Positions 1-9,569 of a DNA stretch of 64,000 nt are shown here, in pieces (position 1 is the stretch's first letter; each line of letters starts with the position of its first letter). The notes under the pieces are model-generated. The model was not told the DNA's origin and ran no database searches. It was given only the letters and a program-made list of their open reading frames with translations. Made by a program: the position numbers and the translations under genes. Source of the DNA: Neorhizobium sp. (GTDB lineage Bacteria; Pseudomonadota; Alphaproteobacteria; Rhizobiales; Rhizobiaceae); contig JAPWKC010000004.1 of NCBI GenBank assembly GCA_028283725.1, positions 1,426,001-1,490,000 of the forward strand. Direction: 5' to 3'.

Positions 1-717
1 CAGCGCGATCTTCCAGGAGAAGTAGGCGGCTTCCGGATCCATGGCATCGAGCGCCGGAACAGTGTCTGCGTCGCAGGCAATGCTCATCTCGCCGAGACGC
101 GACAGGTCGCGCAGCAGGAGGGCCGCTTCGTTGCCCTTGGCATAGAGTTCGCGGCGCGGCTTGAACGTGATCTCGAACGTGGTCTGATCGGCAGCCTGTT
201 CTTCGTCACCGCCGAAATCGTCGAAGGTGAACGGAATGGGCTGGAAACCGCTGTCGTCGGTCGGCTTGGGGGTCTCGGCCTTGGGAGCGGCCGCCTTGGG
301 CGCAGGCTTTGCCGCTTCGGCGCCGGACGGCGCCTCGCCGTTGGCCAGTGCTTCCAGTTCCTTGACCAGCGTGCGCGTGCGGCCTTCCTCGACGCTGCCG
401 CCATCGCGAGAGGCGCCGACGAGGTCGGCAAGCACGTCGGCCGATTTCAGCATGACCTTCAAAACGTCCTGCGTCGGCTCCAGCTTGTTGGAACGCACAC
501 AGTCCAGCGTCGTCTCGAATACGTGCGCGAAGGAAACGAGATCGTCGAGACCGAAGGCACCTGCACCGCCCTTGATGGAATGAACGGCACGGAAAACGGC
601 ATTCACCGTCTCAGGGTCACGGTCGCCGTCATTCAGCTTGAGAAGACCCGATTCCAGTTCGGCGAGCTGCTCCTCGCACTCCTGGAAGAAGATCTCTTTA
701 ATTTCGTTCATATCCAT
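1..717 (-). CDS. cheA: Chemotaxis histidine kinase CheA, N-terminal part (partial)
   Basis: The gene runs off the left edge, so only about 239 N-terminal residues are visible. CheA is the cytoplasmic kinase that receives signals from chemoreceptors through CheW and phosphorylates CheY and CheB. The first domain is a histidine phosphotransfer (HPt) domain with the motif FRAVHSIKGGAGAFG, whose His (about residue 46) is the autophosphorylation site. An Ala/Pro-rich linker (about residues 120-150) follows, and then the start of the next domain. The start MDMNEIKEIFFQE matches the rhizobial form from memory; the second Met, two codons in, is an alternative. It lies 16 bp downstream of cheY in the same operon. 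The kinase and CheW-binding domains lie outside the window. Confidence 0.95.
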   Translation of the reverse strand, partial: MDMNEIKEIFFQECEEQLAELESGLLKLNDGDRDPETVNAVFRAVHSIKGGAGAFGLDDLVSFAHVFETTLDCVRSNKLEPTQDVLKVMLKSADVLADLVGASRDGGSVEEGRTRTLVKELEALANGEAPSGAEAAKPAPKAAAPKAETPKPTDDSGFQPIPFTFDDFGGDEEQAADQTTFEITFKPRRELYAKGNEAALLLRDLSRLGEMSIACDADTVPALDAMDPEAAYFSWKIAL

Positions 718-733
718 GGGACGGGTTCCTAAA

Positions 734-1099
734 TCAGGCCGTTACACGCTCGATCGCAGCGATGAGTTTGGCAGGGTCGAAAGGCTTGACGATCCAGCCC
801 GTCGCACCAGCCTGACGGGCGCGGTTCTTCTTTTCCGCGTCGCTCTCGGTGGTCAGAACGAGGATCGGAATGGCGCGGTACTTCTCGTTGCGGCGAACAC
901 CTTCGATAAAACCGAAACCATCGAGGCGCGGCATGTTGATATCGGTGACGATGACGTCAGGGTTGCAGCCTTCGAGAACTTCGAGACCCTCGATGCCGTC
1001 TTCCGCCTGGATGGTCTCGAAACCCGCATTGTTGAGCGTGACGAGCAGCATGTTGCGGATCGTCCGTGAGTCATCCACGGTCAGAACCTTCTTCTTCAT
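734..1099 (-). CDS. cheY1: Chemotaxis response regulator CheY (CheY1 position)
   Basis: A single receiver domain of 121 residues with no output domain, the usual CheY length. Visible landmarks are the acidic pair in LTVDDSRT (residues 9-10), the phosphoacceptor Asp53 in VTDINMP, the Thr in LTTESD and the Lys in IVKPFDP. Phospho-CheY normally acts on the flagellar motor switch. In rhizobia with two CheY proteins, CheY2 is the main motor ligand and the CheY1 encoded between cheS and cheA acts mainly as a phosphate sink (established for Sinorhizobium meliloti). I assign CheY1 from operon position; the cheY2 gene would lie beyond the left edge. It starts 3 bp after cheS ends, so the two are probably translationally linked. 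Confidence 0.95.
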   Translation of the reverse strand: MKKKVLTVDDSRTIRNMLLVTLNNAGFETIQAEDGIEGLEVLEGCNPDVIVTDINMPRLDGFGFIEGVRRNEKYRAIPILVLTTESDAEKKNRARQAGATGWIVKPFDPAKLIAAIERVTA

Positions 1100-1102
1100 C
1101 GG

Positions 1103-1396
1103 TTAGATCTCCTTCGGAACCAAATAATCTTCGTTCATGCCGATGAGCTGCATCGCCGTCAGATAGGCGTCGGACGCCTTCCCGACTGCGAAGGCCTTGT
1201 TGTCGGCTTTCCATGTCTTTGCGCCGGCCACGAGGACCTGAGCGCATTGCGCGCCAACCCGCTCGACCGCGGTCGCGTCGATGACGATGTCGCTGCCGCG
1301 CAGCGCCATCAGTTCACCGTGCAGGACGGAGGCGTGGTTCAGGTCCAGCACGGCGGCCAGCTGAAACTCTTTTCGTGCGGCTTTCTTGGCAGCCAT
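1103..1396 (-). CDS. cheS: STAS-domain chemotaxis protein CheS
   Basis: A 97-residue protein with STAS/anti-sigma-antagonist character (hydrophobic strand, then VIDATAVERVGAQCAQVLVAG, where phospho-acceptor STAS proteins have a Ser or Thr). It sits between an MCP and cheY1, exactly where S. meliloti has cheS (formerly orf2). There CheS binds CheA and speeds dephosphorylation of CheY1-P. Length and position match. Its ATG overlaps the MCP stop codon (ATGA at 1396-1398 read on the minus strand), indicating coupled translation. Function is inferred from position and fold. Confidence 0.85.
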   Translation of the reverse strand: MAAKKAARKEFQLAAVLDLNHASVLHGELMALRGSDIVIDATAVERVGAQCAQVLVAGAKTWKADNKAFAVGKASDAYLTAMQLIGMNEDYLVPKEI

Positions 1397-3057
1397 CAGC
1401 GTAATCCTTGTCGCTTGAAATTCGTCGTGGTGTCGGTCGGGCGCGGCGGGGGCAGGCCATCGCCGGCGCCTGCGTTGGCCCTGGCGTCAGCGCCCTGCGC
1501 GGCAACGTAACGATAGCCTGCATCGCTGGCGGCGCCGGACGCGTGGCCGTTGCGCCTGGCAATGGTGAACTCGCGCACCGTGCGGCCGAGTTCCAGAATG
1601 ACCGTATGCAACTCGTCGGCGCTTTCCCCGGCGCGGCGTGCCGTGCGGGCGGCCGATGCGATATCCTCGCCAAGCGCGCCGACTTCGCCGGAGAGCTGCC
1701 CAAGGCTCTTGGCCTGCGCGCCGGTCTCGGTCGCGATAGCTCCGACCTGATCGTTGATATCAGCCACCTGCCGGACGATGCCGTCGATCGCATCCTGCGT
1801 GCGGTGAACCATCTGCACGCCGGTATCGACCTGCACCTTGGTACCGTTGACCAGCGTCTTGATTTCCTTGGCCGCATCGGCAGAGCGCTGTGCAAGGCCG
1901 CGGACTTCCTGCGCGACGACGGCAAAGCCGCGGCCGGCATCCCCTGCCCTTGCGGCCTCGATGCCGGCGTTGAGCGCCAGAAGATTGGTCTGGAAGGCGA
2001 TCTCGTCGATGACGCCGATGATCTCGCCGATCCGTTCGGCAGACGTTTCGATATCGGTCATGGCGCTGATGGCGCGGCCGACGATCTCTCCGCTTTCCTC
2101 TGCCGAGCGGCGGGCGGCGCTGACGGCCTTCTCGGCGCCAGCCGTTGCCGATGCGCCCGCTTCGACACGGCTGGTCACATCCTGAAGGGCGCGCATCACG
2201 TCGGCGATGCGCGCCGAATGGTCGTCCGAAGCCTCGGCGAATTGCCGGGCCGTCTGCGAAAGGCCAGCCGAGAGGCCTTCGGCCACTTCGCCGTTCTGAT
2301 CGATGATGCCGATACGGGTTGCGAACGCCGTCAGGGCGCCATCCAGCATGGCGGCGAGATCACGATAGGCTTCAGGCGCATGATCGCCGATCGCAACAGT
2401 GAGGTCCTGACGGTCGAGCGCATCGATGACGGAAGAAAAGGTTGCCAGCGCTTCGGCGTGATCGTCGTTGCGCTGGTCGGCAAGGGCGCGCTGGTGTTTC
2501 TGGCGCAGTTCGTTGAAGCGGAGCGACACGGCGATCTCGAGATCGACCATCACCAGACGCACGAGGGCCGATACGAGATCGTGACGCTCCTGCTCGCGGC
2601 GGCGCGCACCCGGCATCAGCGAGCGGGGCCCGGCATCGCCAAGCGCACCGGCAACGAGATGCTCCAGCATGACGCCGTGGCCGGCGACATGCCAGCGCGG
2701 ATCGAAACCCATGCGGCTTTCGCTGTCGGAGAGAACCTTGACGCGCTCGGCATAGAGGGCATCGAAACGCGCGTCGGTCAGAACGCTCCAGTGGGAGGCC
2801 TGCAGGTCATGCAGGCGGTCGATCTGGTTCTCGCTCTCGAAATGCCTGCTGGCTTCGGGAAAAGATTGGAGGCGGTGGAAAAGGTCTCTGAGACCGGTCT
2901 TCACATGCGGCTCGAGATCGCTGCGGTTGCGGCGCAACAGATCGCGCAGATCCGCGTCGAGGCCGGCGAATGCCAGTCTCTCACCCAGGCTGCCTGCCTG
3001 GCCGCGTCGCGCCTGATCCGTCGGCGTATCCTGCACCAAAAACCGTCCCCACGTCAT
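1396..3057 (-). CDS. Globin-coupled soluble chemoreceptor (methyl-accepting chemotaxis protein, IcpA-like)
   Basis: A 553-residue chemoreceptor with no transmembrane segment, so cytoplasmic. Residues about 25-180 resemble a protoglobin sensor domain (HemAT/globin-coupled sensor type), with His89 in LQASHW as the likely proximal heme ligand. A helical linker follows (about 190-300), then an MCP signalling domain with the conserved hairpin tip [20 protein letters not shown] and [16 protein letters not shown]. The C-terminal tail lacks a clear NWETF-type CheR tether. It is the first gene of the che operon, as icpA is in S. meliloti. A heme-bound globin here would suggest oxygen or redox sensing (inference). 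The ATG at 3057 has only a weak upstream SD. Confidence 0.9.
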   Translation of the reverse strand: MTWGRFLVQDTPTDQARRGQAGSLGERLAFAGLDADLRDLLRRNRSDLEPHVKTGLRDLFHRLQSFPEASRHFESENQIDRLHDLQASHWSVLTDARFDALYAERVKVLSDSESRMGFDPRWHVAGHGVMLEHLVAGALGDAGPRSLMPGARRREQERHDLVSALVRLVMVDLEIAVSLRFNELRQKHQRALADQRNDDHAEALATFSSVIDALDRQDLTVAIGDHAPEAYRDLAAMLDGALTAFATRIGIIDQNGEVAEGLSAGLSQTARQFAEASDDHSARIADVMRALQDVTSRVEAGASATAGAEKAVSAARRSAEESGEIVGRAISAMTDIETSAERIGEIIGVIDEIAFQTNLLALNAGIEAARAGDAGRGFAVVAQEVRGLAQRSADAAKEIKTLVNGTKVQVDTGVQMVHRTQDAIDGIVRQVADINDQVGAIATETGAQAKSLGQLSGEVGALGEDIASAARTARRAGESADELHTVILELGRTVREFTIARRNGHASGAASDAGYRYVAAQGADARANAGAGDGLPPPRPTDTTTNFKRQGLR

Positions 3058-3460
3058 TCGGTTCCAATCCGTCCAGGATTGGTTCGCTCATGGCTCGGTC
3101 GTCAGTCTCCGGAGGATGATACGGGCACGGTTGCCGAATACGCGAAACGGTTCGCGTACAGGCAGGGCTGTCACCGAAGGCATGTCTGGGACTGCTGACG
3201 AGCGGAATACCGGATTTGACCGGTACGGCTTTTCGGCTTCATGCCATTTGAGCAGACCGCAGTCGTCCCAGTTCGCCGTGCTGTCCAATATGTATGGTTA
3301 ATTCCTTGCCCGAAAGTTAATGCGATTTCGAGAAGCACTGATTTGCATGGGGTACGGCATCAAAACGGGTACTTGCGGGCGGCTTTCGTTTCGCCATGCC
3401 ACTATGCCGCGGATACGGCCGGGTTTACGGACTGCCCCAAAATGGCACAGGCCGACGCGA
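3058..3460. other. Intergenic region upstream of the che operon
   Basis: About 400 bases between the start of the MCP gene and the end of the TPR gene, both on the minus strand. No convincing gene is present. It presumably carries the che operon promoter. I could not fix -35/-10 boxes. An ATGGTTAA octamer at 3294-3301 (TTAACCAT on the minus strand) resembles a CtrA half-site. Confidence 0.5.
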
Positions 3461-5806
3461 TCAGTGCATGCCGCCGTCCAGCATATCGGCAAGACCGGCC
3501 TGGCCGGCGCTGTTGCCGGTATCGGCAAGCGCCTGGAACACCCGCTGCGCATCGGCGCGACGGCCAAGGCTCAGATAGGCATAGCCGCGCAGGGACATGA
3601 GGTCCGTCTGTTCCGGTACGATGCGGGCACGCTGGTCGAGAGCAAGCAGCGCCTCGCGGTAACGCCCCAGCTTGAAGAACTTGACGGCCCGGTCGGACAG
3701 GATCGAGCTCTGCAGCTCCACCGCTCGCGCATTGGTCTGCGAGGCATCGGCGGCTGCGGCCGAGGCCTTGTCGGTCAGGCCGACGCGCAGGTAGGCAAGG
3801 CTGCGACCGTAGGCCGCATCTGAACGCGCCGTCGCGCTGGTGCTGGAAGAAGCGACCTCGAAGGCCTGCACGGCCTCGAGCGGCCGGTTAAGATCCATCA
3901 GGCACCAGCCGCGCGACAAGGCCTGTTCGGGGCGCAGCGAGCGCACGTCGGACATCATCCAGCATTCGCCCGGCCGGCTACCACCACCACTGCCACTTCC
4001 ATTACCGCCGGCCGGCGCAGAGGCGGCAACGCGGCGCACGCTCGGCGGCGCAGGTGTCGGCATGACGGGCGCACGGCCTTCCATCGGCTGGCGGGGAAGA
4101 GCGACTTCGGTCCGCTGCGGCGCTACGTATTGCGGGCGGCTGGCAACCGGTTCGGCATAGGCGGGCGCGACGGCGCGGGCCGGTTGCGCCTGTGCCATAT
4201 CCTGGGCGTCCGGTCGGCCGATTTCGGCAATGCGTTCGGACCGTCCGGCCCATAGCCGTTGGACGGCAGCAAATCCGGCCCTATCGTTGAGATCGAAGCG
4301 GGAGAGCGCCAGGCCATAGGCGGATGGCTCGTCGTCGGGCTTCCAACCCAATGCGGTGGAAAACCAATCGGCAGCCGTCGCCGGCTGGCGCATGGTGCGC
4401 GCATACCAGCCAAACTGCTGAGCGGCGGCGGCATCACGCCCGGTGATCACAGCCGGCGCCATGCGGGCCAGAACGTCGCTCTGAAGCACGGGAACGGGGT
4501 TGAGCGCCAGAAGATTGGAGACGGCTGCGAGATAGGCCGCACGCGTGTCATCGGACGTATCGCGGTAGGGGTAGAGGGTATTTTCAGCCTCGACGGGCGA
4601 ATTCTGGCGCACGAGGGTGAGTGCCAGACCTTCGGCCGAGGATGCGTCCGGTTGCTTCGAATATGCCATGCGCAACCAGCGTTCCGCCGCACCAAGATTG
4701 TCGCGGCGGTAGTAATACCATCCGAGAATGAGAGCGTCGGATGAGAGCGCGTCTGTGGCCGACGCCAGGCGTTCGAGCCTTTGCAGATAGGCGGGCGCGA
4801 CGACCAGTTTCGCATCCGAATTGCCTTCGCCGACGAGACGGCGGGCGATCCCGTCACGGATCACTTCGAATTCCGGCTGTCCGCCCGGCGGCGTGCGCTC
4901 CTTGGCCATCAGCTGTTCCAGCATGTCGGCGGGCAGAAGCTCGCTTGCCTTCTGGACGGTGGCGATCCGCTCGTCGGTATTGCTGCAATTGTTGAGGATA
5001 TAGAGATAGGCGTCCCGTGCACGCGTACCGCGATCGGTGTGGGCAAACGCATCGGCAACGCGCCAGAGCGCATCCACTTCGCTGCAGGTCAGAAGCGTCG
5101 GATTTTCCGCAGCGATCCGAATGACCGTCTGGTAGTCCTTGGCATCGGATGCGGCAGTGAGCCCGGAACGGGATTCGGCAAGCTTTAGGCGATCCAGCAG
5201 ATCCTCCGGCGGCTGCCAGCCGGGTTCCGCCTGCTGGCGCTGCGCGATCGCGTCTCGCACGTCGGCATAACGGGACTGGGCATAGAGCTGCCACATGCGA
5301 TCGAGCTGCGGATCGCCGTTGGTCTGGATCGACAAAGGATCGGCCGGCGGCGTCCAGCTGGGGTAAAGCGCCCGCAGACGGGAGATTTCCGCCTGAAGTC
5401 TTGCGGTGTCGCCACGCGCAGCGAAATAGCGAAGCGCGCTTTCATCGACTGCGGGTTGTTGCGCCTGCTGGCCCGCCGCTGTTACGGGCGGCCGCGAAGC
5501 GCCCTGCGGCTGCGCCGGGTTGGAAGCCTGTGCGATCAGGTCATCGGACGCGGGGCCGGTCGCCTGGGCCATCACGACGGGAGAGCGGCCGGTTCTGGAA
5601 TCGACGGCGCCGACCGGCATGACGAGCTGCGCCGAGAGGCGCTCGGTCTTGGTCATGGACGCATTGGCACTGCCCGACTGCTGGCCGGGATTGGCATCGA
5701 CCGAGCCGGTCATCATCGAAAAATCGACCGATGGCTGGCGGGCAAACGCGTAATAGCTCGCGATTGCAAGCCCGGTTGCCGTCACTGCGATCAGCGAAAA
5801 CCTCAT
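3461..5806 (-). CDS. Exported TPR-repeat protein, probable cellulose-synthesis partner (BcsK-like)
   Basis: A 781-residue protein starting MRFSLIAVTATGLAIASYYAFA, a signal peptide or N-terminal anchor, so periplasmic or membrane-tethered. The frame stays open upstream to 5938, but this Met precedes the hydrophobic stretch. Degenerate tetratricopeptide repeats fill residues about 90-560. A Pro/Ala region and a Gly/Ser-rich linker (near residue 600) separate them from a last TPR block ending ...RRADAQRVFQALADTG. No C-terminal beta-barrel is apparent, unlike full-length BcsC. It is transcribed divergently from bcsN-bcsA-bcsB. Rhizobial cellulose loci are described as using a TPR protein (BcsK) in place of BcsC. 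That role is inferred from TPR content, export and position; a general TPR scaffold cannot be excluded. Confidence 0.7.
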   Translation of the reverse strand: MRFSLIAVTATGLAIASYYAFARQPSVDFSMMTGSVDANPGQQSGSANASMTKTERLSAQLVMPVGAVDSRTGRSPVVMAQATGPASDDLIAQASNPAQPQGASRPPVTAAGQQAQQPAVDESALRYFAARGDTARLQAEISRLRALYPSWTPPADPLSIQTNGDPQLDRMWQLYAQSRYADVRDAIAQRQQAEPGWQPPEDLLDRLKLAESRSGLTAASDAKDYQTVIRIAAENPTLLTCSEVDALWRVADAFAHTDRGTRARDAYLYILNNCSNTDERIATVQKASELLPADMLEQLMAKERTPPGGQPEFEVIRDGIARRLVGEGNSDAKLVVAPAYLQRLERLASATDALSSDALILGWYYYRRDNLGAAERWLRMAYSKQPDASSAEGLALTLVRQNSPVEAENTLYPYRDTSDDTRAAYLAAVSNLLALNPVPVLQSDVLARMAPAVITGRDAAAAQQFGWYARTMRQPATAADWFSTALGWKPDDEPSAYGLALSRFDLNDRAGFAAVQRLWAGRSERIAEIGRPDAQDMAQAQPARAVAPAYAEPVASRPQYVAPQRTEVALPRQPMEGRAPVMPTPAPPSVRRVAASAPAGGNGSGSGGGSRPGECWMMSDVRSLRPEQALSRGWCLMDLNRPLEAVQAFEVASSSTSATARSDAAYGRSLAYLRVGLTDKASAAAADASQTNARAVELQSSILSDRAVKFFKLGRYREALLALDQRARIVPEQTDLMSLRGYAYLSLGRRADAQRVFQALADTGNSAGQAGLADMLDGGMH

Positions 5807-5919
5807 GTGGACTCCGGTATCACACATTTTCCAGCCGGCAGATGTGCCTTCAATCAGCAGATGTGCCCGAAAATGCGCGTCGCCATGGACGTTATTTTCG
5901 ATTTTGGGAAAGAATGAAC

Positions 5920-5942
5920 GGATATGGTTAACGAACAATTTA
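5920..5942 (-). promoter_or_regulatory. Candidate CtrA-type site between the TPR gene and bcsN
   Basis: On the minus strand this reads TAAA, seven bases, then TTAACCAT. The alphaproteobacterial CtrA consensus is TTAA-N7-TTAA, often extended as TTAACCAT, so the second half is perfect and the first has one mismatch. It lies in the roughly 270-bp divergent region that must hold promoters for both the TPR gene and the bcs operon. AT-rich hexamers occur by chance, so this is only a candidate. Confidence 0.3.
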
Positions 5943-6076
5943 GATTTCAGTCACCAAATGGTAACTATCAGTCAGCGACTGCTTCGCGCACCCGACAGAC
6001 AACGGGTATAAGAAGAGAACAGGCGTTGAAATGGCGACAAGCAGACGAATGCGATCTGCAAGCAGGCGAGTGCTCG

Positions 6077-7360
6077 ATGGCAGACCGGCATTTCAACATT
6101 TCCCCCAAGGCTCGGCCGAAAGGCCGCGGAAGGCTTTTGCTAAGCCTTGCCCTGTTGCCCATTGCGCTTTCAGGTTGCGCCGGCCAGCCCATTCCGACCG
6201 GCCAGACGGCGCGCACGGTGACGGCAGACCAGGCCATGGTGATGCCACCACCCGCCGGGCCATCGATCGTCAGCGTCATCGAGCGCCGCTATGACAATGC
6301 CGTCGAGCAGGAAATCCATCTGGCGACCTCTGCTCAGACGCCGGGGCAGAACCTGATCAAGGCGCAATTCTTCGGAACCGCCAGGCCATTCCAGATGAGC
6401 TCCAACGGGCTTTCCTCGACGCCGCTCTCGGAAGCCGGCATCAACCGCGAGATCCGCAACGCCCTGCCGACGGTGCGCATGGCGCGCTCGCAATTCTACG
6501 TTCAGAACAATTACGGCCCGTTCGGATATGCCTTCGGCCGTGGTCCGGGCACCGATCTTTGCATGTTCGCATGGCAGCAGGTCCGCTCGCCGACGGGTAC
6601 GATTTCACCGCTCGCCAACTGGGGTTCCATCCAGATCCGGGTGCGCGTCTGCGAGGCCGGTGCAAGCGAACAGCGGCTGCTCGGTCTGATGTACAATTTC
6701 ACCATTACCGAGGCGGTCGATGCGCCCGGCTGGAACCCCTATGGGGAACCGAACCCGGTTTCGCCGACGCTCGGCACCGCAGGTGCGCCCATCTACCCGC
6801 GGGCGCAGGCGAACGAGCCGGTCGCCATGCCGCAGCCCCAGGCGACGACCCGCCAGCCGCGCCCTGCAGCGGTACGCTACCGTGCCCCTGTGCGACGCGC
6901 AGCGCCCGTCGCACAGCCGGAGCCGCCGCCGCTTCTGCAGCCGACGCCCGACATGCCACGCGTGCCGTCGCCCATGTCGAACTCACCGATATCGGGCCAG
7001 AGCAGCAGCCGATCCGGCGCCGTGCCGGGACAGGGCTATGGACAGCCGTCTTCCTATCGGCAGCCTTCCTATCAACCGCCTATGCAGCAGGCCGGCCAGC
7101 AGCAGATCCCACAAACGGCCCAGCAGGCGACCCGGCAACCGGGGCAATTCTATCCTCCACCGCCCGCCGCACGGTCGGCAACGGCTGCGCATACAAGCGT
7201 CGTGCGGCCCGCATCCAGTGGTCAGACCTACGCCACGCCGTCGAACGTGACATTGCCGACCGTTCCCTCGCCGATGGCAGGCGCCAGCGTTTCGCGCGCC
7301 GGCACGTCATCGCAGGCCTGCGACAGCAGGTCGACGGGGGGATCCGGCTATGGCTGCTGA
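6077..7360 (+). CDS. bcsN: Cellulose biosynthesis lipoprotein BcsN
   Basis: A 427-residue protein from the ATG at 6077. The frame stays open upstream to 5924, but this Met precedes a typical lipoprotein signal: basic residues, LLLSLALLPIALSGC, with a lipobox Cys. The middle part (about residues 60-230) is a folded domain with conserved features such as NNYGPFGYAFGRGPGTDLC. The C-terminal half is Pro/Gln/Ala-rich and probably disordered. BcsN is a defined family of unknown mechanism found just before bcsA in Rhizobiales cellulose loci. It ends 37 bp before bcsA on the same strand, so is probably co-transcribed. Confidence 0.85.
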   Translation: MADRHFNISPKARPKGRGRLLLSLALLPIALSGCAGQPIPTGQTARTVTADQAMVMPPPAGPSIVSVIERRYDNAVEQEIHLATSAQTPGQNLIKAQFFGTARPFQMSSNGLSSTPLSEAGINREIRNALPTVRMARSQFYVQNNYGPFGYAFGRGPGTDLCMFAWQQVRSPTGTISPLANWGSIQIRVRVCEAGASEQRLLGLMYNFTITEAVDAPGWNPYGEPNPVSPTLGTAGAPIYPRAQANEPVAMPQPQATTRQPRPAAVRYRAPVRRAAPVAQPEPPPLLQPTPDMPRVPSPMSNSPISGQSSSRSGAVPGQGYGQPSSYRQPSYQPPMQQAGQQQIPQTAQQATRQPGQFYPPPPAARSATAAHTSVVRPASSGQTYATPSNVTLPTVPSPMAGASVSRAGTSSQACDSRSTGGSGYGC

Positions 7361-7397
7361 CATTCAATTCATCTTCGGCACCAGGGATTAGCAGGCC

Positions 7398-9569
7398 ATG
7401 CGCATTTTCGTCTCCGCCCTGGTCTGGGCGCTCGCCACCGCACTGATCGTGCTTCTGGTGACGCTGCCGATCAATACCCGTACACAGCTGATCGCCAGCG
7501 TCCTGACCGTTACCGTGATGGCGATCATCAAGATCGCCAAAGCTGAGGGGAAATGGCGGCTGGTGGCGCTCTCCTTCGGCACCGCCATGGTTCTGCGCTA
7601 TGTCTACTGGCGCACCACAAGCACGCTGCCACCGATCAACCAGCTGGAGAATTTCATTCCCGGCCTCCTCGTCTATCTGGCCGAAATGTACAGCGTGCTG
7701 ATGCTGGCGCTCAGCCTGTTCGTCGTGGCCATGCCGCTGCCGGCCCGCAAGCCGGCCTCCGGCGGAAAGGAAGACCTGCCGACCGTCGATGTGTTCGTCC
7801 CGACCTATAACGAGGACGAGACGCTGCTCGCCAACACGCTGGCGGCCTGCCGCAACATGGATTACCCGGCCGACAAATTCACCGTCTGGCTGCTGGACGA
7901 CGGCAGCACCGCGCAGAAGCGGAAATCCGGCAACGTTGCCGATGCGCGGGCGGCTGAAACCCGCCAGCGGGTGCTGAAACAGCTTTGCGAGGATCTCGGC
8001 GTCAAATACCTGACGCGCGAGCGCAACGAGCATGCCAAGGCGGGCAATCTCAACAACGGCCTTGCCCACTCGACCGGCGATCTGATCGCCGTTTTCGACG
8101 CCGATCATGCGCCGACCCGCGATTTCCTGCTCGAGACGGTCCACTATTTCGCCAAGGAAGAGAAACTCTTCCTGGTCCAGACGCCGCACTTCTTCCTCAA
8201 CCCCGACCCGGTGGAGCGCAATCTGCGCACCTTCGAGAAGATGCCGAGCGAGAACGAGATGTTCTACGGCATCATCCAGCGCGGTCTCGACAAGTGGAAC
8301 GCGGCCTTCTTCTGCGGCTCCGCCGCCGTCCTGAACCGCAAGGCACTGGAAGTCTCCAACGGCTTTTCCGGTGTCAGCATCACGGAAGACTGCGAGACGG
8401 CGCTCGACCTGCACGGGCTTGGCTGGCACAGCATCTATGTGGACCGGCCGCTGATTGCCGGCTTGCAGCCCGCCACATTCGCCAGCTTCATCGGCCAGCG
8501 CTCACGCTGGGCGCAGGGGATGATGCAGATCCTGCGGTTCCGCTTCCCGCCGCTCAAGCGTGGCCTGACCTTCCCCCAACGTCTCTGCTACATGTCGTCG
8601 ACGCTGTTCTGGCTGTTCCCTTTCCCGCGGACGATCTTCCTGTTCGCGCCGCTCTTCTACCTGTTCTTCGATCTGCAAATCTTCACCTCGTCAGGCGGCG
8701 AGTTTCTCGTCTACTCGCTCGCCTACATGATCGTGAACATGATGATGCAGAACTACCTCTACGGATCGTTCCGCTGGCCGTGGATTTCAGAGCTCTACGA
8801 ATATGTGCAGACCGTGCATCTTCTGCCCGCCGTGGTTTCGGTGATGCTCAATCCGCGCAAGCCGACCTTCAAGGTGACGGCCAAGGACGAATCCGTTTCG
8901 GTGAGCCGGCTGTCGGAAATCAGCAGGCCGTTCTTCGTCATCTTCTGCGTGCTGGTGGTGGCCTTCTTCATCTCGATCTACCGCGTCTATTCAGAGCCCT
9001 ACAAGGCGGACGTGACGCTGGTCGTGGGCGGCTGGAACCTGCTCAACATCATCATCGCCGGCTGCGCGCTCGGCGTCGTGTCGGAACGGGGCGAACGACA
9101 GTCCTCGCGGCGCATCCGTGTCAGCCGGCGCTGCGAGTTCTGCGTCGACGACAAGTGGTTCACGGCAACGATCGAAGACGTCTCGGCGAATGGCGCGGCT
9201 TTGCAGGTCTATACCGAGGGCTTCCGCGACCTGAAGGTGGGCAGCCGCGCGCTCATCCGTTTCCAACCGTTCAGCGACCTGCCGGTCAGCGACCTGCCTG
9301 TCGAAATCCGCAATTTCCAGAGCGTCGGCGACGTGACCACGATCGGCTCGCGCTATACGCCGGAAAAAGCAACGGACCACCGGCTGATCGCCGATTTGAT
9401 GTTCGCCAATTCGGCCCAGTGGACCCAATGGCAGACGTCGCGCCGCAACAATCCCGGCCTCTTGCGGGGCACGCTGTGGTTCCTCGGGCTTGCCGTCTAC
9501 CAGACCACCCGCGGCCTCGGCTACCTCGTCAGAGATCTCGGCAAGGCCAAGCCGGCGGGAGAACGCTGA
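7398..9569 (+). CDS. bcsA: Cellulose synthase catalytic subunit (UDP-forming) with PilZ domain
   Basis: An inner-membrane family 2 glycosyltransferase of 723 residues that polymerises UDP-glucose into beta-1,4-glucan and passes the chain through its own membrane channel. N-terminal hydrophobic segments (to about residue 115) precede the GT domain with LLDDGS (about 166), FDADHAP, SITEDCE (about 329) and the chain-binding QRSRWAQG (about 366). More membrane helices follow. A PilZ domain (about 570-670) carries RQSSRR and EDVSANGAAL, matching RxxxR and [D/N]xSxxG, so c-di-GMP activation is expected. An AGCAGG sequence precedes the ATG. The stop overlaps the bcsB start (TGATG). Equivalent to celA of Agrobacterium. 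Confidence 0.97.
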   Translation: MRIFVSALVWALATALIVLLVTLPINTRTQLIASVLTVTVMAIIKIAKAEGKWRLVALSFGTAMVLRYVYWRTTSTLPPINQLENFIPGLLVYLAEMYSVLMLALSLFVVAMPLPARKPASGGKEDLPTVDVFVPTYNEDETLLANTLAACRNMDYPADKFTVWLLDDGSTAQKRKSGNVADARAAETRQRVLKQLCEDLGVKYLTRERNEHAKAGNLNNGLAHSTGDLIAVFDADHAPTRDFLLETVHYFAKEEKLFLVQTPHFFLNPDPVERNLRTFEKMPSENEMFYGIIQRGLDKWNAAFFCGSAAVLNRKALEVSNGFSGVSITEDCETALDLHGLGWHSIYVDRPLIAGLQPATFASFIGQRSRWAQGMMQILRFRFPPLKRGLTFPQRLCYMSSTLFWLFPFPRTIFLFAPLFYLFFDLQIFTSSGGEFLVYSLAYMIVNMMMQNYLYGSFRWPWISELYEYVQTVHLLPAVVSVMLNPRKPTFKVTAKDESVSVSRLSEISRPFFVIFCVLVVAFFISIYRVYSEPYKADVTLVVGGWNLLNIIIAGCALGVVSERGERQSSRRIRVSRRCEFCVDDKWFTATIEDVSANGAALQVYTEGFRDLKVGSRALIRFQPFSDLPVSDLPVEIRNFQSVGDVTTIGSRYTPEKATDHRLIADLMFANSAQWTQWQTSRRNNPGLLRGTLWFLGLAVYQTTRGLGYLVRDLGKAKPAGER

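Noticed and set aside
1408..3198. A 596-codon open frame on the plus strand opposite the MCP gene
   Set aside because: It lies antisense to a clear chemoreceptor; its Gly/Arg/Asp-rich product has no recognisable domain. Such frames are common opposite GC-rich genes.
3088..3288. A 66-codon minus-strand frame in the che upstream region
   Set aside because: No SD and no recognisable similarity; more probably promoter DNA.
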